A model generated the notes under the pieces. That model saw only the letters and a program-made list of their open reading frames with translations. It made no database searches and had not been told where the DNA came from. DNA of 64,000 nucleotides from Rhizobiaceae bacterium. GTDB lineage: Bacteria > Pseudomonadota > Alphaproteobacteria > Rhizobiales > Rhizobiaceae. The stretch is taken from NCBI GenBank assembly GCA_017644105.1, contig JAEPMD010000017.1, positions 1 to 64,000 of the forward strand. Direction: 5' to 3'. Each line of letters starts with the position of its first letter. Position 1 is the stretch's first letter. Of this stretch, positions 42,403 through 51,273 are shown piece after piece. A program made the position numbers and the translations under genes.

Positions 42403-44584
42403 GCTCCCAAGAGCCCTCGCTTAAGGCTTTTTGCGGATAAGGTGCGGCATGATCTTTAAATGACGCAATGAAATTGGATTTTGGCAGATCCTTAATGTTC
42501 CAAAATCGCAATTCGCTCTTTTCAGTCGGTTTTTCATTGCGCATGGTCAGGATTGCTGGATAGGTCGTCACACCATCAAATATTTGAATGTCACCAAAAT
42601 CAATAATGCGTTCAATTGATGCATTCTTGCGCAAAAAATTTCGGAGCGGCTGACCTGAGCCCGTTTTAAAAAATGTCGATGATGAAATATAACCTAACCG
42701 CCCGCCCGGTTTGAGCAATTTCAAACCCCGCTCGAAGAAGTATGCATAAAGATCAGCACGATCTGAGACTACTTCGTAGCGCGTTTCCAAATATGGTTTG
42801 ATTTGCTTTAGAAACTCCATGCGCACATATGGCGGGTTGCCCAAGACAACATCAAAGCCACCTTCATCGAACACTTCCTTAAAGGCTGTTTGCCAGGTGA
42901 AGCCATGTTCGAGATAAGCATAATTGCTGTCCTCAATCAGACTGTCACCAACTTTTAAGTTAGCATCCAAACTGTCCAATTTTTTGCCGCGCTTTGCTGT
43001 TTTGACCCAAAGGGACAATTTGGCGATTTCAACGCTTTCAGCATTCACGTCCACGCCAAATAAATTATTGGTCAGGATCTCGCTATCTGGATCGAATAAT
43101 CCAAAAGCGTCACCGCCAACACCGGTCAGGCTGGCAATATGATTGTTCACCCGTTTAAACTCGGCCTTCATAAAATCAAACGCCATGACCAAAAACACAC
43201 CTGATCCACAGGCTGGATCAACGATACGCAGTTTTTGAATGCGCTCACGATAGGCCTGCCATGCCTTTAGCTCCGCACCTTTGCGCTTCCATTTGATGTT
43301 TTGATCATCTGAAATATTCACACCTTTCTGGGTGAATTCAGCCATTGTTTTCGCGAAAATCTCTTTAAGATGCGTGCCCAATGTCTGATCAACAATGAAA
43401 CGCGCGATATAATCGGGTGTATAGACAACGCCGTCTCGTTTTTTGCGCCCTGATGTACCTGTTTTCTTTTCCTGTTCGGTGTCTTCCCCGCGGGCAATCG
43501 CTTGCAGACGCTCCACATCTGAAATGGATTGCTCAAAAATTCGGCCAAGCACCGTGACCGAGACTTCAGTACCAAAGTCATAGGCGCCGATGTCTTTGAA
43601 ACCTTCGCAGAGTTCGTCGCTTAAATTGAGATGATCTATGATCGGATCAGGTGCAAACAAGCCGCCATTATAGGGTGGCACATCAAGCGGCGTATTACCT
43701 CTATCAATTGCCTGAAACAAGCCTTTAAAATTCTCCCAAATCGGTTTTGGATTGAATTGATCGGTATGTTCGTAAGCAATTTCCAATATCCGCTTGGGCA
43801 ACAGACCGGTATCTTCCGCGAATGCGATAAACAGCACGCGATCTAAAATGGTTTGCGCCACAGAGATGGGTTTAAGCGGATCATCATCACCCAATTCTTG
43901 CCGTATCGCGAAGATGAGATTTTGGCGGATAGTTTTATAGTCGGCATAGAGCGCATCAGTGATCCGCTTTTCTTCTTTACGACTTTCTTCCATCAAATCC
44001 TGTGTCGCGCCGGATAATAAATTATCGGCACTTAACAGGCGGATAAATTTTGAGTATTCTTTCGGATCATCAAGCTTTGAAAGGTCAAATAATTCATAGC
44101 TTTGCGTGCCCTCGCCAAAACCATAAAGTCGAATTTCAAGATAGTTTGAAACGAGTACCCACTTTACACCTGGCGCATTGGTTGCATATTCCCATACTTG
44201 CTGAACCGGGCTTTTCGCCCTACCCGCTATGATCGCGTCGAGATCCTTTTTGTTGGCATCTTTAAGTTCAAACGGCGCGATGATTTGTTTGTTTTCTGAG
44301 GAAAAATGCCCAAGAGCCAGATCAACCGAACCGCTTAAAATCGCTTGCTCTGATGAAACCGTGTATTCCTCAGCGTCAGCGGCTCCTGTGTAGCCAAGCA
44401 CCTTTTCGACAATCGTTTTTTTCAACTCAGCGTGAAATTCGGTTTCCTTAAACTCAAATATGCGCCGGGTTTTGATCAGATCGACATAGTGATCAATTGT
44501 TGGCTTATGCTCGTACGGAATTCGATCAACGACAGCAACGTTGCTGTCTATGGTTTTTTGGTTAAACAACGGCGTGTGTGACAA
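42293..44584 (-). CDS. Type IIG restriction-methyltransferase, N-terminal part
   Basis: A 763-codon frame of an Eco57I-like fused nuclease and N6-adenine methyltransferase. The N-terminal region has a PD-(D/E)xK-like pattern (SGSVDLALG ... FELKDANKKDL, about residues 84-108), a helical linker, motif I DPACGSGVFLVMAF (about 451-464) and motif IV NPPYVRM (about 581-587). The frame ends prematurely after a shift at a poly-A tract, and the target-recognition part continues at 41380-42402. The start appears to be a TTG at 44584. As it stands the product lacks target recognition and is probably inactive. Confidence 0.85.
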   Translation of the reverse strand: MSHTPLFNQKTIDSNVAVVDRIPYEHKPTIDHYVDLIKTRRIFEFKETEFHAELKKTIVEKVLGYTGAADAEEYTVSSEQAILSGSVDLALGHFSSENKQIIAPFELKDANKKDLDAIIAGRAKSPVQQVWEYATNAPGVKWVLVSNYLEIRLYGFGEGTQSYELFDLSKLDDPKEYSKFIRLLSADNLLSGATQDLMEESRKEEKRITDALYADYKTIRQNLIFAIRQELGDDDPLKPISVAQTILDRVLFIAFAEDTGLLPKRILEIAYEHTDQFNPKPIWENFKGLFQAIDRGNTPLDVPPYNGGLFAPDPIIDHLNLSDELCEGFKDIGAYDFGTEVSVTVLGRIFEQSISDVERLQAIARGEDTEQEKKTGTSGRKKRDGVVYTPDYIARFIVDQTLGTHLKEIFAKTMAEFTQKGVNISDDQNIKWKRKGAELKAWQAYRERIQKLRIVDPACGSGVFLVMAFDFMKAEFKRVNNHIASLTGVGGDAFGLFDPDSEILTNNLFGVDVNAESVEIAKLSLWVKTAKRGKKLDSLDANLKVGDSLIEDSNYAYLEHGFTWQTAFKEVFDEGGFDVVLGNPPYVRMEFLKQIKPYLETRYEVVSDRADLYAYFFERGLKLLKPGGRLGYISSSTFFKTGSGQPLRNFLRKNASIERIIDFGDIQIFDGVTTYPAILTMRNEKPTEKSELRFWNIKDLPKSNFIASFKDHAAPYPQKALSEGSWELENPALRALRKKITKGKKNAQRGLWIALQRNCYRIK
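42348..42355 (-). other. A8 homopolymer at the frameshift
   Basis: On the coding (minus) strand the sequence reads GGGTAAAAAAAACGC with eight A. With seven A (or by slippage) the reading frame passes into the 41380-42402 frame and gives KGKKTLKEDYG. A second tract of seven A lies 18 bases earlier (42367-42373). Either tract could host phase-variable slippage. Confidence 0.8.
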
Positions 44585-44817
44585 TTTTCGACTTACTATC
44601 TAAAGTAGATTAACTGTTTTATACAATTTAAGATAGTGAGTCACGCTTCATATTTGCCGTATTTCATCCAGCATTCTGGCCATTCATAAATAGCTCTGCA
44701 CAATTCATCATTTATTCTCATTTGATCCGCGTTCGCTTTTAGTTTATGAAACCGATTACAACTTCTTTCAAATCTAACGCCATCATTGTTGTCATCTTCT
44801 GCTTTCAGAGGTTCATT

Positions 44818-46059
44818 ATGCTGTCTAGCGTATTTCAAACCATTTCCATTTCGTGGAATGATCGTCTGTTGCGCATTGCGTTTTTGGCGATTTTGTTCAT
44901 GGGAACTGTGATTGCGTCTCTCGGGCCATTTCAGTCCGTAATCGGGATTGAGCAGCTTGGGTTTTCCAACACAGCCTATGCAGCAATTGTGTTTGCCGGG
45001 TCGGTTTTTTCTATATTGATATCGGTCTGCGTTGGGATTTATTGCGATCAAACCGGGCGATATCGCGAAGTCCTCCTTGTTTCTATTACATTGGGCATCT
45101 TTGCGGGCGCGGTGATGTGGTTTGTGCCGACCAAACTGGTTTTCGCCGTTGTCCATGCGGTTTTGATCCCCTTGGGCGGCACGATTTTCACCCAAGCGTT
45201 TGCCATGGCCAGCCTTGCCGCCAAGCGCAATAAAGCGCTTAACCGAGATATGTCGATGTCGATTGTCCGCGCGGGTTTTGCGGGTTCTTTTGCCATCACG
45301 CCGCCGATATGGGCGATTCTAATGTCAAAAGGCGTCGAGCTGTTAAGCGTTTATGCCTATGTCGCGGTTATACAAATTGCGATTTTGATCCTGGTTCTCA
45401 CCTCTTGGCCAAAGAAACATCCCGAGCAAGATAGCGAAAAATCCGGCATCAGTTTTTTAGCCTCCGTTCGGGAATTGGCGAATATCTCCATTTTCATCCG
45501 GCTTTTGCTCGTTGCGGCGATGATTGGTGCCAATATGCTCTACAACATCATTTTGGGCCTGTTGGTGATCAACACCATGAATGGATCTGAATCCGATGTG
45601 GGTTGGTTTGCGGGCGGCGTCGCGCTGTTGGAAGTTCCAATCATGTTGTTGGGTGCCGTATTCTTAAGGCATTTTACCCGCACACAGCTGATGTTTATCG
45701 GCATGATCATTTATACCGCGTTTCTTATTGGTCTGGGAACGATTACGAATATGGCATTGGCTTGGTTCCTGATCATCCCAGCCGGAATTGGTGCTGGGAT
45801 TATTCTGTCCATTCCGCTTGCTTATATTCAGGATCTCAAGGCTGATCGCCCTGGCGCTGGCTCATCGCTCATTTCGATTGCGCAGGTCATGGGCATGGTG
45901 ATTGCATCGGGTGTATTTGCGGCCGGTTCCGCCGTGACAGATTATCAAGGCGTTGCTTATATTGGCGCAGTCATGGGATTTAGCGCCGCGCTTTGGCTGT
46001 TGTTGATAGATCAAAAAGCTGTTCAGAACCGACGTGAGAGCGATGAGAAAACCGCTTAA
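44818..46059 (+). CDS. MFS transporter, sugar-efflux-like
   Basis: A 413-residue, 12-segment major facilitator; the loop SVCVGIYCDQTGRYREVLLVS (positions about 75-95) is the MFS A-type signature. The pattern of the N-terminal half resembles sugar efflux transporters of the SetA type but I cannot confirm this. The ATG at 44818 has AGAGG six bases upstream; the frame extends to 44746. Its end overlaps the next gene by 17 bases. Confidence 0.82.
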   Translation: MLSSVFQTISISWNDRLLRIAFLAILFMGTVIASLGPFQSVIGIEQLGFSNTAYAAIVFAGSVFSILISVCVGIYCDQTGRYREVLLVSITLGIFAGAVMWFVPTKLVFAVVHAVLIPLGGTIFTQAFAMASLAAKRNKALNRDMSMSIVRAGFAGSFAITPPIWAILMSKGVELLSVYAYVAVIQIAILILVLTSWPKKHPEQDSEKSGISFLASVRELANISIFIRLLLVAAMIGANMLYNIILGLLVINTMNGSESDVGWFAGGVALLEVPIMLLGAVFLRHFTRTQLMFIGMIIYTAFLIGLGTITNMALAWFLIIPAGIGAGIILSIPLAYIQDLKADRPGAGSSLISIAQVMGMVIASGVFAAGSAVTDYQGVAYIGAVMGFSAALWLLLIDQKAVQNRRESDEKTA

Positions 46060-46573
46060 CCGCATCATGATTATTGGTCAACCGGGTTCAGGTAAATCGA
46101 CACTTGCTAGAAAGCTCGGCGACATCACTGGCCTGCCCGTGGTGCATATCGATACCATCCATTGGATGCCCGGATGGCAGGAACGCCCGCATGCTGAGAA
46201 AACACGATTATGCGAAGAGGTTCATGCGCGCGATCAATGGATATTTGAAGGTGGACATTCGATCACCTGGCCATCGCGCGTGGCGCGCGCGGATATGATC
46301 ATAGCGCTCGATATTCCCCTGCGCATCAGAGCCTGGCGGGTCTTTTGGCGTATTATCAAACATTATGGCCAAACGAGGCCGGATCTGCCGCCCAATTGTC
46401 CAGAACGCTTTAATTGGGAATTTATTATGTGGATTTGGAACACGCGCAACACCGCGCGCAAAAATCTGATTGCGACCTTTAACCGAGCACCGGATGATAA
46501 GATCAAGCACCTTCTCGCTTCACCTTCGGAAGTACGCGTTTTTATTGCGGACATGAAAAAGGCCGCGACATAA
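46043..46573 (+). CDS. P-loop kinase of the FlaR/adenylate-kinase-like group
   Basis: A protein of about 176 residues with a Walker A motif IIGQPGSGKSTLARKL near the start, D..HW in VVHIDTIHWMPGWQ, and the helical part RVFWRIIKHYGQTRPDLPPNCPERF. Such proteins are annotated as topology modulation protein FlaR or adenylate-kinase-like. A GTG at 46034 is also in frame. It overlaps the MFS gene and probably shares its transcript, which ends in a hairpin at the stop. Confidence 0.8.
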   Translation: MRKPLNRIMIIGQPGSGKSTLARKLGDITGLPVVHIDTIHWMPGWQERPHAEKTRLCEEVHARDQWIFEGGHSITWPSRVARADMIIALDIPLRIRAWRVFWRIIKHYGQTRPDLPPNCPERFNWEFIMWIWNTRNTARKNLIATFNRAPDDKIKHLLASPSEVRVFIADMKKAAT

Positions 46574-46592
46574 TCGCGGCCTCTTGATCTTT
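46561..46592 (+). terminator. Hairpin terminator after the kinase gene
   Basis: GGCCGCGA (46561-46568) and TCGCGGCC (46574-46581) form a perfect 8-bp stem over a 5-base loop; the stop codon lies in the loop. A short T-rich tail (TCTTGATCTTTT) follows. Confidence 0.75.
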
Positions 46593-46608
46593 TAGTTTCG
46601 CGTATCGC

Positions 46609-48792
46609 TTATGCAGATAAACGCTGCTCTTCAGGTTCAGCAGAACCTACTGTTCTGAACTGAGATACCAATTGAGAAAGTGTCTCAGTTTCTGCAGACA
46701 GACGGTGTGTAACAGCGTTCGTCTCTTCCACCATGGCCGCATTGCTTTGCGTGACCTGATCCATCTCGCTCACAGAACGATTGATGTCTGTTAGACCAGC
46801 TGATTGTTCCGCTGAAGCGCGAGCAATGGATTGAACATGCTCATCAATCTCGTTCACTTCGACGGAGATTTGCTGCAGCGCTTCACCTGTTGCCTGAACC
46901 AGTGACACACCATTGGAAACTTCAACACCTGAATTTGTAATCAGGTCTTTAATTTCCTTCGCCGCATTTGCTGAGCGTTGCGCAAGTTCACGAACTTCCT
47001 GCGCAACAACCGCAAAGCCTTTACCTGCTTCACCAGCACGCGCGGCCTCTACCCCGGCGTTCAGTGCAAGTAGGTTCGTTTGGAAGGCGATGTCGTCAAT
47101 CACACCGATGATCTGTGAGATTTCTTCCGATGCTGATTCAATGCGGCCCATTGCTTCAACCGCATCTTTCACAACATCACCAGATTTATTGGTGCTTTCT
47201 TTTGCCTGCGAAGCTTTTGTACGCGCTTCACTTGCACGATCAGCAGATTCCTTCACTGTTGATGTGATCTCTTCAAGCGCTGCAGAAGTTTGTTCAAGCG
47301 CAGCAGCTTGTTGCTCAGTCCGCATAGCCAAGTCGTCAGCTGCACGGCGAAGCTCATGAGAATTATTACCGATCTCAGCTGTTGAATCGCTGATATCGTT
47401 TAATGCTGCAGAGAGTTTTGTGATCGAATGTCCAAAGTCATTTTTAAGCTGTTGGAATTCTTCAGCATATTCTGTTGAAATGTTTTTCGACAAATCGCCA
47501 TCAGCAAGACGTTGCAAGGCATTACCGAGAGACTGCACAACTGTTTCAACTTCCTTATTATGCTTGTCTTTAGCTTGTTCGATTGCAATACGCGACGCTT
47601 TCGCACGCTCACGCTCTTCATCGGCTTCTTTTTCCATCTCGATTTTGCGCAGCGCATTTTCTTTAAATGTCTGCAATGCGTCAGCCATAACGCCAAGCTC
47701 GGTTGTTTTACCAAGTTGAGAAATCTCAACTTCAACATCACCATTGGCCAAGACTTCCATTTCGTTCGATGTACCGCGAACGGCCGTTGAGATGGAACGA
47801 GCGATAAAGTAACCACCCAGAACCGCTAGAAGGAGAACCACGACTGAGATACTTGCCACAATGATCATTTCAGTTAAGAAACCATCAGAAACTTTGGCTG
47901 CACCAGCTTGAATGATCTTACCAGTTTCCATTTCAATTTCGCGAAGTTTAACAATACGGTTGGTAGCAACAGCAAACCAGGTTTTGGCATCTAGTTCAAT
48001 ATACTCTTCACCAATTGATTCTTTCAACAGTGCATCGCGATATGCATCCAATTGAGTTGTCTCAATATCGGCCAGCATTGTTTTAAATTTGTCTTGGTAA
48101 CGAAGCGGCTGATTGTGAATGAAGTTGTCGATCAAGGTTTCTTGCTTACCAATTGATTTTTCAAGCTTCACAAGGGCATCGGTTGTCACCGCACCCGCTG
48201 AAATCAGGCCAGCGACCAGACCACGTTCTTGGCCGGCAAATTCTTTAGCTTCTGCCAGATCCAACATGGCGACTGTTTCAAGCGCCAGTTCAGCATTATT
48301 GGCCATTTTCGATGCATGGAAACCAATTTCGATAATATGCGAGATGGTTTTAGAATACTGCTTCATTGCAGCGCCTAAAGTTACGCTGCCTGCATCAACT
48401 CTGTTTCGATAATCGACGAACTCACCAATCTCAGCTTCGAGTTCCGCAAGTTCGTCTGCCATTTGTGCGGCCTCAACTTGTTTCACATGTTCCAAAACCT
48501 CATGGAGACGCGCTTTTTCCATATTTGTTGCTTTACGCGCATCTAAAAGAGCCTGCTGCGGAACGGTTGCACCTGAGCCAATGAAGATAGCTGTTTGTCC
48601 GCGTTCAACTTGTAGATTATGCGTGAGCGCTGCCAATTCGTTGATTGTTTCAGATACATATCCAAGAAACACCATCGATTTGTAGTTTCGATAGGCTTCC
48701 CATGTCGCAACAGCACCCAAAATGACCAGGCCGATCATCGGAATTAAAATCCCGAGCGCAACGCGTTTTGTTATTGTCATATTATTGAGCAT
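46609..48792 (-). CDS. Methyl-accepting chemotaxis protein with NIT sensor domain
   Basis: A 727-residue chemoreceptor: a membrane segment near residue 10-30, a periplasmic NIT domain (LTHNLQVERGQTAIFIGSG at its start) to about residue 295, a second membrane segment (SVVVLLLAVLGGYFIARS), two HAMP-like stretches and a signalling domain with the hairpin tip IGVIDDIAFQTNLLALNAGVEAARAGEAGKGFAVVAQEVRELAQRS (positions about 560-605). NIT domains are linked to nitrate and nitrite sensing. The ATG at 48792 has GGGGACC before it; the frame runs on to 48858. No other che genes are near. No C-terminal CheR-tether pentapeptide is seen. Confidence 0.93.
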   Translation of the reverse strand: MLNNMTITKRVALGILIPMIGLVILGAVATWEAYRNYKSMVFLGYVSETINELAALTHNLQVERGQTAIFIGSGATVPQQALLDARKATNMEKARLHEVLEHVKQVEAAQMADELAELEAEIGEFVDYRNRVDAGSVTLGAAMKQYSKTISHIIEIGFHASKMANNAELALETVAMLDLAEAKEFAGQERGLVAGLISAGAVTTDALVKLEKSIGKQETLIDNFIHNQPLRYQDKFKTMLADIETTQLDAYRDALLKESIGEEYIELDAKTWFAVATNRIVKLREIEMETGKIIQAGAAKVSDGFLTEMIIVASISVVVLLLAVLGGYFIARSISTAVRGTSNEMEVLANGDVEVEISQLGKTTELGVMADALQTFKENALRKIEMEKEADEERERAKASRIAIEQAKDKHNKEVETVVQSLGNALQRLADGDLSKNISTEYAEEFQQLKNDFGHSITKLSAALNDISDSTAEIGNNSHELRRAADDLAMRTEQQAAALEQTSAALEEITSTVKESADRASEARTKASQAKESTNKSGDVVKDAVEAMGRIESASEEISQIIGVIDDIAFQTNLLALNAGVEAARAGEAGKGFAVVAQEVRELAQRSANAAKEIKDLITNSGVEVSNGVSLVQATGEALQQISVEVNEIDEHVQSIARASAEQSAGLTDINRSVSEMDQVTQSNAAMVEETNAVTHRLSAETETLSQLVSQFRTVGSAEPEEQRLSA

Positions 48793-49155
48793 GATGGTCC
48801 CCGAAGAGTTTGATCTCGCCATCATGGCTTTGCAAGAACACGCATCATGCGCATACAATATTGCCCAACATTATGAGAATATTGGTTAAAAAAACCTTAT
48901 GGAATCAATATAAATGCTAATATTTGTAGTTATTTCTAGTGTACTACAAATTGCGTGCTTGCAAAACTTATCTATACAACCCTAAATTACTTTATTGCAA
49001 AAAAGTATCAATTTGATAGCAAAAATGTATTATTGATTTCCAGAAAAGTCTCATTTTCTGATTATGAGCTTCTCAATTCATCAAAACATCTCTAAAATTT
49101 TTATTTTAATAATGTGCTCAGCTTAGACCTTTTTACCAACACTGAGCACAAAAAA
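48793..49155. other. Intergenic region between chemoreceptor and VOC gene
   Basis: An AT-rich stretch without genes. A 9-bp inverted repeat (TGTGCTCAG 49113-49121, CTGAGCACA 49142-49150) lies just after the VOC stop (minus strand) and may end that transcript; the tail after it on the minus strand is A/T-mixed, so terminator strength is uncertain. Nothing else is seen. Confidence 0.5.
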
Positions 49156-49581
49156 TTAAGCAGGCAAAGCACTTGCGTCGTAGTTTTCGAGGAATTCTTC
49201 ACTTGGTGGGATGGGTTTGATAACATCAATCAATATTCCATTGGGATCCTGAGCGATGAAATGGCGCTGTCCAAAAGCTTCATCCTGCAGTTCTTTTATA
49301 ATGCTGACCCCAGCCGTTTTCATTTTGTTATATTCTATATCAACGTCATTAATCTCAAAGTTGATGATAACGCCGGACGTCTTGCCCCTGCCCGCTTTCG
49401 GAATTGTTTCATGATCATGTTGAAGTATCGCGAGATTTACATGGTCATCCGTGTCTGATTGCAGATGGATGTACCAGTCGCTGTCAAATCGAGACACAAA
49501 ACCAAAATGTGTTTTGTAGAATTCTGCGGTCTCCTCAACATCGTCTGTTTGGATGACCGGGTAATATTGCGTCAATTTCAT
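49156..49581 (-). CDS. VOC-family protein divergent from TetR gene
   Basis: A 141-residue vicinal-oxygen-chelate protein of the glyoxalase/bleomycin-resistance type ([28 protein letters not shown], positions 1-28; [19 protein letters not shown] near the end). It may bind or modify a small toxic compound. It has an AAAGGAGC ribosome site. The start faces a TetR gene over two palindromes, which suggests induction by the compound. Confidence 0.8.
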   Translation of the reverse strand: MKLTQYYPVIQTDDVEETAEFYKTHFGFVSRFDSDWYIHLQSDTDDHVNLAILQHDHETIPKAGRGKTSGVIINFEINDVDIEYNKMKTAGVSIIKELQDEAFGQRHFIAQDPNGILIDVIKPIPPSEEFLENYDASALPA

Positions 49582-49600
49582 AGCTTGCTCCTTTTCAATT

Positions 49601-49649
49601 TACATGCATAGTGTATGTAAGTGAAAAAATTAACATACAGGCTGTATGT
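49601..49649. promoter_or_regulatory. Two TetR-type operators
   Basis: A perfect 17-bp palindrome ACATACAG-G-CTGTATGT lies at 49633-49649, ending next to the TetR ATG. A near-match TACATGCA-TAG-TGTATGTA lies at 49601-49619. The common form is ACATRCA-N3-TGTATGT with centres about 31 bp apart. Both genes on either side would be covered. Confidence 0.75.
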
Positions 49650-50267
49650 ATGCAAGATAAAATCGTTGAAAGACGCAGCAATGCTGCGCGAACTGCTGAA
49701 ACAACAGAGAAATTTCTATCAATCGCTCGCGCGCTCTTTGCTGAAAAAGGCTATGCGGAGACCTCAACGCCCGAAATTGTGAAAGCTGCTGGCGTGACAC
49801 GCGGCGCGCTCTATCATCACTTTGGTGATAAACAGGGCCTCTTCCGTGCGGTGATTGATCGTGAAGCGAAATTAGTGGCTGAAGAGATCAAAACCAACTC
49901 AATTGCAAGTGAGAATGCGCGCAATGCGTTACTGGACGGCTCGCTCGCATATTTCGAAGCTATGGCAGCAAAAGGACGCGCCGAACTATTATTGATCGAG
50001 GGTCCTGCGGTCTTGGGTTTTGAGGCGATGGCGGAGATTGATCAAAACTATGGTGGCAATGAGTTGAAGATCGGTTTGGATATGGCCGTCAAACACGGGG
50101 CGCTTGCGCCGATGCCAACACAAGAAATGGCGGATATTTTATCAGCTTCCTTTGATCGCGCTGCTTTGGTATCTGCAAAGTCACCCAGCCAGCGCAAAAA
50201 CTATATCGATGCGTTCAAACATCTGTTTTTGGCGTTGTTTGACTATAAGCCAGAAAACAAAACCTGA
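49650..50267 (+). CDS. TetR family transcriptional regulator
   Basis: A 205-residue TetR protein with the helix-turn-helix STPEIVKAAGVTRGALYHHFGDKQGLFRAV (about residues 40-69). I chose the ATG at 49650; it directly abuts the operator and lacks a ribosome site, so the message may be leaderless or begin at the GTG 49611. It faces the VOC gene and is followed by a DUF1330 gene 15 bp after its stop, which probably forms an operon with it. Confidence 0.85.
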   Translation: MQDKIVERRSNAARTAETTEKFLSIARALFAEKGYAETSTPEIVKAAGVTRGALYHHFGDKQGLFRAVIDREAKLVAEEIKTNSIASENARNALLDGSLAYFEAMAAKGRAELLLIEGPAVLGFEAMAEIDQNYGGNELKIGLDMAVKHGALAPMPTQEMADILSASFDRAALVSAKSPSQRKNYIDAFKHLFLALFDYKPENKT

Positions 50268-50282
50268 AACGGAGTGCATTAA

Positions 50283-50603
50283 ATGCCGGCCTATGTTGTT
50301 GCCATGATGTCAATTCATGATCCAGAAAACTACAAGAATTACACAGATCGCACCCCGCCACTTGTGAAAAAATATGGTGGCAAGTTTTTAACCCGCGGAG
50401 AAGATATCACTTGTGTTGAAGGTGCAGATTATGACGGGCGTATGGTTTTGCTTGAATTCCCATCAAAACAACATGTCGATGATTGGTATAATGATCCTGA
50501 ATATCAGGAAGCCGTGCAATATCGCAAAGCCGCTTCCAAGATGAACATGTTACTGGTGCAAGAAGGTGGCATTGATACCGAAGCACCAGATCCAAAACTA
50601 TAA
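50283..50603 (+). CDS. DUF1330 domain protein
   Basis: A 106-residue protein that fits DUF1330: PAYVVAMMSIHDPENYKNYTDRTPPLVKKYGGKFLTRG (positions 2-39) and VLLEFPSKQHVDDWYNDPEYQEAVQYRKAAS. The fold is a dimeric ferredoxin-like alpha/beta barrel of unknown activity. It lies 15 bp after the TetR gene and is likely repressed with it. Confidence 0.88.
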   Translation: MPAYVVAMMSIHDPENYKNYTDRTPPLVKKYGGKFLTRGEDITCVEGADYDGRMVLLEFPSKQHVDDWYNDPEYQEAVQYRKAASKMNMLLVQEGGIDTEAPDPKL

Positions 50604-50623
50604 CATGATCTCAGCGAGATGAG

Positions 50624-51106
50624 CTAAACTCCGCTTTTTGCCAACCATAGCAATGTGCGCGCATAAAGCTTGTGAAACCCTAAAAGCGCGTGGAATAAAA
50701 AGCCCTTATCGCCTTTCTCATTTCGCGGCAAAATCGCAGAGCCAAAATACATATTTGTGTGGCCATCATTTTGCTCAGACATGAGCCAGGTTCGAATCTG
50801 ACCATCCCCCACCTTCATCAATATTTGATTGTCGGTTCTGTCTTCAACCTGCCAGACAGCAAAGCCGTCGGTTTGGCCGGATATGAGCTCGTGAACATTT
50901 TGTTCAGTAGTTTTCTTACCTGTTGTGAGCGCGATCAATATGCGTTCGAGCTTAAAAACAGGCGATGTGAAAAAAGCATGTGCATATTTTTCAAACGAAA
51001 CACTTTGATCAATTTGTGTTTTAAAGCAGTCCGTATATGCATGTTCAACAAGGTTATAACGCCCTAGTAATCCTTGCGCTGGAATTTCGCCTGTCTGAAT
51101 GCTCAT
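50624..51106 (-). CDS. Hypothetical protein, SRPBCC/DUF2867-like
   Basis: About 160 residues, without signal or membrane segment. The pattern YTDCFKTQIDQSVSFEKYAHAFFTSPVFKLERI and WQVEDRTDNQILMKVGDGQIRTWL recalls DUF2867-like small-molecule binding proteins, but I am not sure. The start at 51106 is chosen because GGAG lies six bases before it, among several in-frame ATGs. Convergent with the DUF1330 gene. Confidence 0.6.
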   Translation of the reverse strand: MSIQTGEIPAQGLLGRYNLVEHAYTDCFKTQIDQSVSFEKYAHAFFTSPVFKLERILIALTTGKKTTEQNVHELISGQTDGFAVWQVEDRTDNQILMKVGDGQIRTWLMSEQNDGHTNMYFGSAILPRNEKGDKGFLFHALLGFHKLYARTLLWLAKSGV

Positions 51107-51273
51107 CATCATCTCCATTTGCAACTATATCTGTATATTTAGCAATGATTGTTGCCGATCCACAGATGTCGAATTGACGCGTTTTCGAAACGTGACCCAT
51201 ATGATTTTGCAACTGGCACTATCACGCCTTCGATTTGGCTCTATGATGAATGCCTAACGGAGGGAATGGGCGC

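Noticed and set aside
44641-45195. 184-codon minus-strand frame opposite the MFS gene
   Set aside because: Its composition is low-complexity (many N, H, R, K), typical of the antisense of a membrane protein gene; the plus-strand MFS gene is real.
47400-47816. 138-codon minus-strand frame within the chemoreceptor gene
   Set aside because: It is an out-of-frame shadow of the HAMP region and lacks a ribosome site.
50775-50805. GGTTCGAATC segment resembling a tRNA T-loop
   Set aside because: It lies inside the coding frame 50624-51106 and no acceptor stem or anticodon arm can be folded around it.
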